Shown: piece by piece, positions 1 through 9,119 of the stretch
Position numbering within the stretch: position 1 is the first letter of the stretch
Layout of the letters: every line of letters starts with the position of its first letter
Origin: Termitomyces sp. T153
Lineage: Eukaryota > Basidiomycota > Agaricomycetes > Agaricales > Lyophyllaceae
Length of the DNA: 64,000 bases
Assembly (NCBI GenBank): GCA_018296165.2
Contig: JACKQL020000050.1
Span: 1-64,000 of the forward strand
Direction of reading: 5' to 3'
Notes under the pieces: generated by a model
Told to the model about the DNA's origin: nothing
Databases searched by the model: none
The model's input: only the letters and a program-made list of their open reading frames with translations
Position numbers and translations under genes: made by a program

Positions 1-430
1 TGAGGGACCATTGAGAAAATGTACCTGAGATGAATCAGGCACAGCGTATTTGAACTCGAAGGCAACTGAAGGCAAGTAGCGACGACGAGAAATCATGAAG
101 TCGTGGCACATATGATATATTGTACGTACCAGATGCATCAGATGTTGATCACGGATCTGGCATCCCTGTTGACAAGCAACCTTGTTGGTTCGGTCAACTT
201 GACCAAAGAGTGGATACCTTCGGACGAACATGTGTCAGTGCCTGAAAGAATATCGAATAGATAACAACTCTTACCCGGGACCAGGACATCACAAAGGTCC
301 AAGGTCATAGAGAGAAGGATTAACAAACAGTCTGATGTCCAGTCATCTGCATCAACCCAGATTGTTGACTGCTCTTGTGGGCATTTCATGTTTCAAACCA
401 CCGTACTGCCTGAGTTTGTTACAGAAGAAT
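1..430. other. Host-like flank left of the transposon island
   Basis: This stretch keeps CG dinucleotides at a level like the host gene blocks, whereas CG becomes rare to the right of about 430. A minus-strand open frame of 83 codons (389-138) covers part of it, but I recognise no domain and cannot tell whether it is an exon. I read it as the edge of a host segment cut by the window border. Confidence 0.4.
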
Positions 431-1302
431 GATTGAACAAGGATCCACACAATGTGAGCACGCAAATGTATTGCTTCCGAGATCGTTTCTTGACTGGCAG
501 AATTGGTGGAAATATTGTTGTAGTCTTCTGCTTAATTATGTGCACATGCAATGTGACAATCGACCTGTGGCAATTTATAGATTTTGGATCAGCCTACTCA
601 TATGGCAACCGTAAAAAGCTTCCCACAGCCAGCAAGGCACCAGAGAAACACAAGGAGTCTGTCCTCTTCCTTCCAGCCACAGTCATTAGGTGCAGGTCCT
701 CATATCTCCTTGCAACACTTTATTGCTTCATTGAGAATCTAAACAATATTGCAAGAGAAACTTGGCAAGTGAAACCCAAGTCCATACCAACCAATGAAAA
801 ATGAGGCAGGCAAGTGGTCCCAGCTAACCAAGTCCACAAGCAGATGGCTAAAAGTTGGGCAAGGGATGAGCTAAGCTAGGGAGCAATGCTAGAGGAGCTT
901 ACAGTTGAATTGATGGATGGACTTAGTGAACACTGCTCTTGTTTGGTCTGAGGATATGCTGGCTCCCAATGTGAGAAGGAATGGGAAGGGAGGTTAATGA
1001 GGAGGAGAGTGATGAGCAAAGTTCCTTGATAGTACTGCATGGTATCTGATATCTCTGAGTAATTGCAAGCAAATATATACCATTTGGTCATCTAGCTCTC
1101 TTGCATGGATCTCAAAAGGGAAAACCACACTCAAGCCACATGAGGAGCAAACAGAAGAGATTGAGGCTTAAAATTGTAAGCATGGGAAGTGTCAGGGGAT
1201 GTCCCATTCCCCCTCTGTCCTGTTCTCCCTCATTATAGTTTTCCTTTATTCTCCTTTGTTTTCCCTATCTGCTAGTCCCAGTTCTAGCCCTCAGGCTGCA
1301 CC
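431..1302. other. CG-poor non-coding DNA before the copia element
   Basis: No credible gene was found. Short open frames on both strands carry no recognisable motif. The low CG content matches the transposon island rather than the first 400 bases. The last bases are the pre-insertion target of the copia element. Confidence 0.4.
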
Positions 1303-1307
1303 AGTTC

Positions 1308-1511
1308 TCTTGCAACTATACATGCACAGGAAAGGGTGACAGGCTTAACTAGAACCAAAAGGTTAGATTGCCTCTGTTGTTCAGGCACCTGGAGGTTTGT
1401 GGGTTCAGAATGAAGAACTGCAAACTCTCCAGGACCAAAAAACTGTCTGCATGGTCATGTGTGCATAGAGGGAACTGGTTTGAGATGGGACTCCTGTTAT
1501 ATAATTCAACA
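1308..1511 (-). repeat. 3' LTR of the copia element
   Basis: This 204-bp LTR matches 7157-7427 apart from a 63-bp insertion in the other copy and point changes. It ends with CAACA on the plus strand, meaning TGTTG at the start of the minus-strand LTR. Its outer side abuts AGTTC, the left half of the target duplication. Confidence 0.9.
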
Positions 1512-1576
1512 CTCCCACCTGACAGAGTGCCCACAGTGTCACTGAAGTTCACTCCATGAAAATTCCCTCACAATCC

Positions 1577-2434
1577 TCATCTTCCTGTGCAGTTTGTCCA
1601 CAACATCACATGAGAGAGTCTTTGTGAGCAGGTTGGCAGCCATCTCTTCAATGGGATATATACTGGCTTTATCTTGCCATTGGAGATGACCTGCCTCAAC
1701 CAGAACCAGTGCTGGTCAAGATGTTTAAGCCTGCCCATATGCTCTGGCTGTTTTGAGACCAATATTGCAGACTGGTTGTTGACATTCATGATGAGAGGTG
1801 CTGTCAGAGGCATGCCTATGTTAGCAAGAAAACTCCTTAGCCAACACAATTCATGGCCTGTCTCACAGACAGCAACAAATTTGGCTTCTATTGTCAACAA
1901 CACAACAATGCTCTGCAGCTTCAACATCCAGCTGACTGCACCACCTGCAACCATCAGCATTGACCCAGTTGTTGAACGTCCATTATTGAGATTCCTGCCA
2001 TGGTCTGCATCAGTGAAGGCTAGGAAGGGGGAAGGGGAAGTGATGTTTACAGAGTACTCAATTCTGTAGTTGAGCATATCACAAATATACCACATCAAGT
2101 GTTTGACTGCCCTCCAGTGCCTAGGGCCTGGGCAAGAATTGAAATGACATAGAACGCTCACAGCATGGACAATATCAGGACAGGTGCACATGGCAAGGTA
2201 GAGGAGGGCCCCGGTGGCCTGTATGTAGGGGATTAACCACATCTCTTCCAATTCCTGAGGGGTAGATGGCAAATCAGCTTTGGACAGGCACACTCCTGGC
2301 TTGAGTGGGGTTGCAACTGCCTTGCAGTTGAGCATGTTGAAGCAAGACAAGACTTCAATGGCATACACTCTTTGATTAATCCAGAGCTTATGCTGCTGCT
2401 GATCCCAGCTGACAACAACACCAAGAAGGTCCAT
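1577..2434 (-). pseudogene. Copia pol: end of RT and RNase H domain
   Basis: The 285-codon frame carries the C-terminal part of a copia reverse transcriptase followed by a Ty1/copia-type RNase H. RNase H is recognised from a TDADH segment (about residue 141), an RSTTG turn, and a TIEAKFVA segment in which an acidic residue is conserved. It ends with typical 'LKHLDQHW' and 'GKIKPVYIP' blocks of the copia C-terminus. In the intact family this removes the RNA template from the RNA/DNA hybrid during reverse transcription. The frame is open but is separated by stops and a frameshift from the RT catalytic part upstream, so it is a fragment of one polyprotein. Confidence 0.88.
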
Positions 2435-3679
2435 GGTTGGCCCAAGATGTCACAGCTTAAAAAACTGGGCACAACTCTGAGATCACCTTGAGAATGGCTG
2501 TCTTGGACTTAGAAGCAAGTATCATGTCATTGATGTGTACAGGGATAATGACACATACTCCATCTTGAAGGTAGACATATACACAGGGATTGGATGTAAA
2601 ACAAAGCCAAGTTTTATAAAGACTTTTTGTTCCAGAGATTCACTTCTTGTTTCAGTCTGTAGATGCCCTTCTTGAGTTTAGCACATGGTATCCCATCTCC
2701 AGGCTTGCGCTCAATGCCAAAGGGCATGTCTTCCTCAAAACCTTTGGGGAACTTCAAATAGAGCTCTGCATCCACCATGCCATGAAGGAAGGCAGATGAA
2801 ATATCCACAGACTCAAGGTGCATATCCTCCATTTGCAGCAAGTGCAAGGATTGTCTGGACTGCTGCCCAGCCTGTGGTTGGTGCAAAGGTTTTGTCAAAG
2901 TCAATGCCAGGGCACTGACTGAAGCCCTGTGCAACAACCTGTGCCTTGAAGTGCTTGACTGCATGGTCAGGGAGGTGCTTCACCTTAAACACCCATCATG
3001 AATCTATTGCTTGTTGTCCAGCAGGGAGGTAGATGGCATGCCAGGTGCCATTGTTACTCAGTGCATTCATCTCCTTGCACATTGCCCTATGCCACTCTGC
3101 AGCATTTTTGCTTGCCATTGCCTCCCTGTACAACCAGGGATTTGTGAAATGTGTGCTGACTTTGTGGGTGGATGCTATATTCATGCATACTGCACCAAAA
3201 CCCCCAAAATCAGTTCTGAGGTCCACAAAAGCATGCCCAGCAAGGAGCAGGGCCTTGTCCAAACAAGTGTTCAGAGCAAGGTTCACTTCTTGCTCTCCAT
3301 GCACATCAAGATCACTGATGTTGACATTCCACAAGGATTGCTCAGGGTATGATGAGGGTGGAGGTGGTGGTGGTGGCTCATGCATGAGTGGCAATTCACA
3401 ATTTTCCTGGCATTGTATTGCATCATAATACCCAGCATTGGGATTGCACAATGGAATTTGTGTATGCTGGCTTGGTTTGCAAGGAAGGGGCAAAGCCTTG
3501 GGTTGGCAAGGGGCATGGACTAGTAGTGTGAGAGGGACTACTGGTACAGGAATATTGTGTTTTACTCCCACTGTTGTGTCATCCCTGACCACTACTGTTC
3601 CATTGCTGAGTCTGTCAGTTGGGGTGGTTGGGTGGCTGTCATTGATCAGAGGGTCAAGCTCAACCACTGATGGCAGCAT
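2435..3679 (-). pseudogene. Copia pol: reverse transcriptase, decayed
   Basis: Reading right to left, the frame 3679-2996 ends in the start of the copia RT ('EAMASKNAAEWHRAM...EMNAL...NGTW'). A stop interrupts it and RT continues in 2964-2614 with the conserved 'LESVDISSAFLHG' (first catalytic Asp region) and 'LKKGIYRLKQ...LWN' blocks. The YVDD catalytic box lies at 2526-2537 but reads HIND, losing one metal-binding aspartate. At least two stops and one frameshift separate the pieces. The N-terminal part of 3679-2996 is a low-complexity proline-rich linker between integrase and RT, usual for this family. Confidence 0.88.
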
Positions 3680-5019
3680 GGAAGGGGGATCAGGTGGTAT
3701 GATAGCTGTAGGGGGGGAAGAATATTGTTGAGGTCATAGTTACACTCCTCAAGGTCATCAAAGGCTGTGGGAGGTGGCAATGGCAGGGTCTGCAACAGGG
3801 AGAGACTAGGGCATCTTGTCTTATCAAAAATGACATCCCTGGTGATATGCCTGTCTTGTACTTGAGACAGGATGAAAGAACTAGGAAAAAGATGAGCTTA
3901 CCAATTAAACAAGCTGAAAACCATAAGCTTGGGTAAGAAGCCAAAAACCGTAGGCATAAAGACATACCTAGCAAAATAAGAATCACCAAAGAACTCAAAA
4001 AGCATGCATGCAATGATGCCAGCAGGATCTATGATGTCGAGAACAGCTGGTTATGCATTTGATTGATGATCAATGGCTGTGCTTGGCAAAACTGGCTAGA
4101 AAGCTAACTGATGCTGAGGACAGCCATGGACATCTAAACACATAGTAAAACCCTGCCTCCCCTCAATACCACATGCCAGACCATCCAGAAACCAGAGCCA
4201 GCTGCCACACAAACCACAAAAAGATGGTTAGGCAGAAGTTTGGGGAAAAAGAGCAAAAGGAGAGATGTTGGACATATGCAGACCGAGTAATGCCAAACCA
4301 GCATGCCATTCCAATCCATCGACCAATAAGAAAAGAAAGCCAAGGGGAACTACATGGTACAACCACAGGCGCACACGGAAAGCACTCTGGTCCATGCATG
4401 CATGACAAGTTACAAAAGGGGGAGAAGAGCCAGGGAAAAGGACAAGCAACAACATACCATGGCTCGGCTAGCTCCATAGAGCAGCTAACTTAGGCTTATA
4501 AGTATTTAGTTGGTTTGGGTTTTTTTTTAATTATATATATTTTTGAACCCATTCAATAGTTCGAGGCTGTCTCAACTAGCAAATAAATCAATTTAAATCT
4601 ATACCTATGACTGTAATGTCTAAGTGAGCTTTTGTGTAACTTAAGCCTCCAAAACTCTGTGAAAACAAAGTTTGATCCATTGATCCAATCAATTAATGGC
4701 ATCAAAACTTACATTTCATATCACTGGAGACAACAATCCTTTTTGTACTGAGGATATACATGCACCAGCCTACCTAATTGTATGGGTATCCAATAAAGAT
4801 CCCTGCAAGGCTATGGCCCTGCAGACCTTTCTGTTTATTGCATCTGATCAGTACATATGTGGCACAGCCAAATACTTGAAGATGACCAATTCATGGCTTC
4901 CATTGTTTGTATGCCTCAAATAGTGTAATATTTTGAGGCAGTGCTGATGTTGGGCAATGGTTGTGAACATGTCAATAAGTGCTCAATGCATATGTCTAGA
5001 AGCTTTTGGGTAGATTAGC

Positions 5020-5520
5020 CTCTGCAAGCATTGAGGTGATGGCTTTCTCAATGGTCCTGTTGAGCCACTCTGCCACACCATTCTGTTGAGGAGTGGCCCT
5101 ATTAGTGTATTCCACCCATATCCCTTTGTTTCAACAGTATTCAAGGAAGCTTTTTAACATGTATTCCCCACCCTTGTCATGATGGATGCACTTGATCCTT
5201 TCTCTGGTCTGTAGCTCAGCATGTGCCTTGAATCCCTTGAATGCTTTGAATGTATCACTCTTCTTGTACATATCCTGTACTTCCATCTATTGTGTGCTGT
5301 CATCAACAATTGTGACCCACCATTTGTAATTGCTCTGGTGGCCTCCTACATGCATTGGACCATGTACATTGCTGAAAACTCATCCTAAAACCTCAGTTGA
5401 CTGCTCTGCTGTTTGTGGGAAGGGAGCTCAATATTGCTTTCCCCTCAAGCATGGTTCACAGATGTGTGGGAGCTCATCACCTGGAGCTAACTTTAGGTCT
5501 GCTACAAGGTTCTCTCTGAT
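5020..5520 (-). pseudogene. Copia pol: integrase core, broken
   Basis: Minus-strand translation shows the DDE integrase core of a copia element across several stops. An 'IVDDST' segment contains the first Asp, 'HHDKGGEY' stands where families have a TDNGGEF-type block with the second Asp, and 'TPQQNGVAEW' carries the catalytic Glu followed by 'LNRTI'. A CEPC-like zinc segment precedes it. Integrase inserts the cDNA into the chromosome, giving the 5-bp duplication seen at the element ends. No single open frame spans the domain, so this is a pseudogene segment. Confidence 0.82.
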
Positions 5521-5885
5521 CATTGATTCATGCAGTCTACACCAAGGTGACACAGGCACCAATGGAGTAACAGTTGATCAACTTTGAGTGATGTAGTAGG
5601 TCCAACATAAGATGCACTCATAGCATGTGCTGGTGAGGAGATGAGTGTTCTGCCATTAACATATGAAGTTAATGTCTTGTCAATGATGGCAGAGAACCCC
5701 AGTTTGTTGCAAAGGTTGAAGAAGACATTGCATCCAGAGAATGTTACAACAAGACCATGATGAATAGAAAGAGTAGCAACAGAAAGAAGGTTATTTGCAA
5801 GGTCCAGTAAAAACAAAACATTTGTGATAATAATGTCACTTAAAGCTTCCCCAGCTTGGTTTTTCCCCACTGGCCTCAACTTCAC
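5520..5885 (-). pseudogene. Copia pol: GAG-pre-integrase segment
   Basis: The 121-codon frame carries the conserved linker between protease and integrase. The block 'VLFLLDLANNLLSVATL' matches the family's VLFVPDLxxNLLSV pattern, and 'HWCLCHLG' matches the zinc-binding HxRLGH segment at the integrase N-terminus, with Arg changed to Cys and Gly to Cys. Both are changes expected from CG loss (CGN to TGN, GGN to TGN less so). The frame stops before the integrase core. Confidence 0.8.
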
Positions 5886-5939
5886 TAATCCTTTTCCTGT
5901 GAAGTTTATGGTGGCATTGTTGGCAAGATGGACTAGTAC

Positions 5940-6413
5940 CTACCATGGTTTGAAAGGGTCAGGAAGGAACCACTTCCAGTGTGGGGTCATATGACTTGTG
6001 GTGCCTGAGTCTGTATTCCAGAGTGTATCAGAGGGGGACAGGGATGAAAGTGAGGATTGACAAACAGCTGCATCAACTTTTTCTGTAGGACCATTGCACC
6101 TGTCTTTGACCTTTGATGGGGTGGAGGCCTTAGTGGCATCAGCTTTTACTGTTCTGTTCCCTCCATGACAGCCCTTGCATTTCTTCTGCTTGAGTCTGGT
6201 GTCTTCCTTCCTAATCAGAGAGCATGCTGCTGCAAGGTTGGGACAGTCTGTGATTCTGTGTGTCCCATCACACAAATAACAGGTAATGCTTTGAGCTACT
6301 GCTGCTGCAGCAACAGCAGCAATGGCAGTGGCTTCATCCTCTACAGCACAGTGCTGTACCTTCTCATTGCACAAAGCTTCAAGGATAGCATCTTTAGTCA
6401 AGACACTAAGCAT
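5940..6413 (-). pseudogene. Copia gag 3' part and aspartic protease
   Basis: The 157-codon frame has a gag zinc knuckle 'CYLCDGTHRITDC', one residue shorter than CX2CX4HX4C, followed by a basic and serine-rich stretch. The retroviral-type protease active site is 'WNTDSGTTSHMTPH' near residue 133; the catalytic Asp of the DSG box is intact. In the family, the knuckle binds genomic RNA and the protease cuts the polyprotein. The frame ends soon after the active site and connects to the linker piece at 5885-5520 only across a stop. Confidence 0.85.
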
Positions 6414-6446
6414 CCAGACTGAAGAAATGAATGAAGAATACTCCTC

Positions 6447-6995
6447 TCATAGCAGTGCATGCAGCATGGCCATGGTAGATAGCTCATTGTCAAGCATCTC
6501 AAGGGTGTACCCAGAGGAGGTGACTCCATTGGGTCCAATGAATGCTGGTAGGCAAAGCACATGAATTCTTTGCATTGTGCCCTCTACGCAGGTGCAGAGT
6601 TGAGTAAGGGTCTTGTTGTCATGTGGGTGGATGTTGAAGAGGTTGCTCAAGGAATTAAAACACATGTTGGGGGCTGACTTTGAGTGTACTTCACAAAGTT
6701 TGGTCCACATTGTAGCCAGATTGTCTTGAATGGCATCAACATGAATTTTGTTTCCTTTGTCCAACCATTGATAGATTTTCCCAGCAGCTTTATCACTATG
6801 TAGCTGGTAGGCATTGACAGCTGCAAGAGAATGTGGGTCACTTTCCTTGAGTTTGGGGCAGATTTCCAGCCCTTTTACAATCTGTGCTCTGCCAACTGAC
6901 ATCAGATGTCTGTACATAGATTTTTCCCACTCAGCATATTTGATAACACCAAGTTTCAACATCAGTGAATGAGAGGTGGAGATGACATTGTCCAT
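6447..6995 (-). pseudogene. Copia gag capsid region
   Basis: The 182-codon frame begins with an ATG 162 bases inside the 5' LTR boundary. It resembles copia gag (UBN2/retrotran_gag type): 'YAEWEKSMYRHLMSVG', 'AAGKIYQWLDKGNK', 'NLATMWTKLCEVHSK' and 'SLSNLFNIHPHDNKTL' correspond to the helical capsid core. It forms the particle shell in working elements. The frame stops before the zinc knuckle, which lies in the next frame, so gag is split. Confidence 0.83.
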
Positions 6996-7144
6996 TGTAG
7001 ACGTGGGACTCAGGATTGACTAGCACAGGAGAAGTGTGATGGGGTGTGGACTTTGATGGAGTTGGTTTTGCTACAATGTTCAGGAATGGAGTGAGATGTA
7101 GGCAAACTGAGCATAAAAACTTTGGTGTGTAAGTCTGTGGGCCA

Positions 7145-7156
7145 GGGCTCATAACC
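7145..7156 (-). promoter_or_regulatory. Primer-binding site, initiator tRNA-Met half type
   Basis: Directly inside the 5' LTR, the minus strand reads GGTTATGAGCCC, the complement of the anticodon stem-loop of eukaryotic initiator tRNA-Met (GGGCTCATAACC on the plus strand). This is the arrangement known from Drosophila copia and yeast Ty5, where a cleaved half-tRNA rather than the tRNA 3' end primes minus-strand DNA synthesis. It lies one step from the LTR edge, as a PBS should. Confidence 0.8.
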
Positions 7157-7427
7157 TGTTGCAGCTATATGTGCACAGGGAAGGGTGACAGGCTTAACTA
7201 GAACTGAAAGGTTAGATTGCCTCTGTTGTTCAGACACCTGGAGGTTTGCAGGTTCAGAATGTATTATGTATGTATTACAGCTTTAATGGTAGATACTCAC
7301 CTGGAGGTTTGCAGGTTCAGAATGAAGAACCATGAACTAACTCTTCAGGACCAAAAAACTGTCTGCATGGTCATGTGTGTGTAGAGGGAACTGGTTTGAG
7401 ATGGGACTCCTGTCATATACTTCAACA
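7157..7427 (-). repeat. 5' LTR of the copia element, with 63-bp insertion
   Basis: Starts TGTTG and ends CAACA on the plus strand. It matches the left LTR but contains an extra block: the 27-bp segment at 7235-7261 is repeated at 7298-7324, separated by 36 bp of new sequence. The outer side abuts AGTTC (7428-7432), the second half of the target duplication. The repeated segment resembles the T-arm region of a tRNA-like sequence, which is a weak similarity only. Confidence 0.9.
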
Positions 7428-7432
7428 AGTTC

Positions 7433-7843
7433 TCTGTCCATAATTCTGACAAGTGTTGCCCCTCCACATGGCCTCTTACCAGACCCCTGGTTTGTTTCCT
7501 GCATTCCAGGCCTACCACTCATCATAGGCCTCCCATCTTTGGACTACAAGTACTTTTGACTAAGGGCTATCTTTGGGTTATATTTGTACATGGTCATGTG
7601 CTGGGAGTCTGGAGATTGAAGCCATTTACAATGGATTTCTGCTTTTTGATTGGACTCTGAATTTGGTTGTTGTTGGGTGTTTTTTCCAGAAGCTCTAGAG
7701 TAAATTTTCCAAACACTGGCATTGGGGATCCTTAGACTTGTTCTCTTTGGATCTCCCTTTGCCAGGTGAGTAGCTAGAACTCTAGAACTTCTTGTAGATG
7801 CTGAATAGACTTTGGATCTCCCTCTGCCAGTTGTGTGATTGAG
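7433..7843. other. CG-poor spacer right of the copia element
   Basis: No gene recognised. This is the right half of the sequence split by the copia insertion. It contains two related direct-repeat pieces around a phrase meaning 'tttggatctcccttt/tgccag' near 7747 and 7811, which may belong to the recombinase element to the right. Confidence 0.3.
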
Positions 7844-8830
7844 TCACAGCCTCCAGAGGTTGCCCTTATAAGAAGCAGCCAAGTGGGGACATGAGTAGAG
7901 GCTCAGAGTCCACTCATGAGGGACATCAATGTAAAGCTTATAGGTGTTGCTGTGCCAATGGCCCAAGAGTTGTATCTCATGCTCTGTGTAGCCTACTGCT
8001 GCTGTGGTAGTGGCTGCCCTGCAACAAAAGCTGTGGCCTGAGAAACTTGAAGGGTCAATGCTGCAATCCAAGAGGTGCTGCTTAAGCTTGGATACAAAGA
8101 TGTCATGGGAGAGAGGGGAACCATCTGGGTTTGTGAACAACAAAGCATTGTGCAGCTTCTGATTGACTGGGAAAAGGTTGTAGAGAGCTGAGACAGGGCA
8201 GGTAGATGAACTGGGAGGGGCTTTTGCTAGCAGGATGTAGACACCTTTTCAGAATGGATCAGTTTTTGATATGGGAAGGAGATCCAAAAAAAGGAAGGAA
8301 TGTAACACATTCATGCATGAGATAGGATATAGGGCTGAACTTTTTGCCTCAGTTGAGTATGAACTCTTTACAGTGGAGAAATCCAGCCCACACCATTTTA
8401 ACTGCTGCATCAAAGAATGCTTCAAAATGACTTGAGGTGTCATCTGCTACTGACACAAGCTTTTGAAGTATTTCAAGTGTGATGGGTTGCTTAGGGTTGC
8501 ATTGTGGCTCACTGTGATACTGTTTAATCCCACAAATGACTTGTCATACAATTTTGGACCCACAGGCACTAAATGAGAGACCCTCATTGATGTGAAGCAA
8601 ACAAACAGCAGAGAGGTAGCTTTTAATGGTCTTGGGCTGGAGAGCTTAATCTCCAAAAGAGCATACTCATTTGACAATGGCTCAATCTATAGCAAGGAGG
8701 TAGTGGCCTGGCCCATTGAGCATGCCTGAGTTGAGTTGGCAGAAGTTGATGTAGGATACCTGCCCAGTTGAGTAGGTTTTCCTAGTACTAGCTGCTAGTC
8801 CATGCCACAAGTAGAAGGCCACTTGAAGCA
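7844..8830 (-). pseudogene. Tyrosine recombinase (phage-integrase fold), decayed
   Basis: The minus strand carries pieces of one tyrosine recombinase. The N-terminal SAM-like DNA-binding domain is visible near 8820-8700 ('GLAASTRKTYSTGQ', 'YINFC'). Middle pieces lie at 8677-8447 and 8443-8249. The C-terminal catalytic half is in 8143-7844 with 'GHSFCCRAATTTAA', 'LLGHW' and 'YKLYI'. The last Tyr is the expected nucleophile and the His/Trp box is intact. The HxxR box is HSFC, so the second catalytic Arg is Cys. Stops separate the pieces. Similar recombinases drive Crypton and DIRS-like elements in fungi; no RT of the DIRS type was seen next to it, so the class is open. Confidence 0.78.
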
Positions 8831-9119
8831 AGAGGTTAGCATGTGCTTTATATCAATGAGGTGGGATTTCCAAGGCAGGGGTGTGCAGGGAAGATCTGGA
8901 GTGAGCTGGGATAACCTACTGTACTGGAAACAAAAAGTAATGTCAGCAAGGGCATTTTCCTCAGATTGAATCTGGACAGAAGAGAAAGAAAAATTAACAT
9001 ACACATAGAGACATACATATGTAGTGTGTCCTACATTACAGCAGAGCATGCTTTGGATTGTATTCTACATCACTGGGAGAGTCTGCTACACCATAGTGGA
9101 ATCCCCACAATGTAGCATG

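Larger units (their letters stand above)
1308..7427 (-). mobile_element. Complete but decayed Ty1/copia retrotransposon
   Basis: An LTR retrotransposon on the minus strand, delimited exactly. Two related LTRs lie at 1308-1511 and 7157-7427, flanked by the same 5-bp target duplication AGTTC (1303-1307 and 7428-7432). The LTR ends follow the copia pattern TGTTG...CAACA on either strand; the left copy begins TCTTG by mutation. Internally, reading right to left, are a primer-binding site, gag with a zinc knuckle, aspartic protease, integrase, reverse transcriptase and RNase H, which is the pol order diagnostic of Ty1/copia. Stops and frameshifts break the polyprotein and the RT catalytic motif is lost, so it is not autonomous now. 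A purine-rich tract on the minus strand just right of 1511 serves as the polypurine tract. Confidence 0.93.

Noticed and set aside
4163..4477. 104-codon minus frame with hydrophobic stretches near 4.3 kb
   Set aside because: It lies between copia integrase and RT in the linker, overlaps other frames and has no conserved motif.
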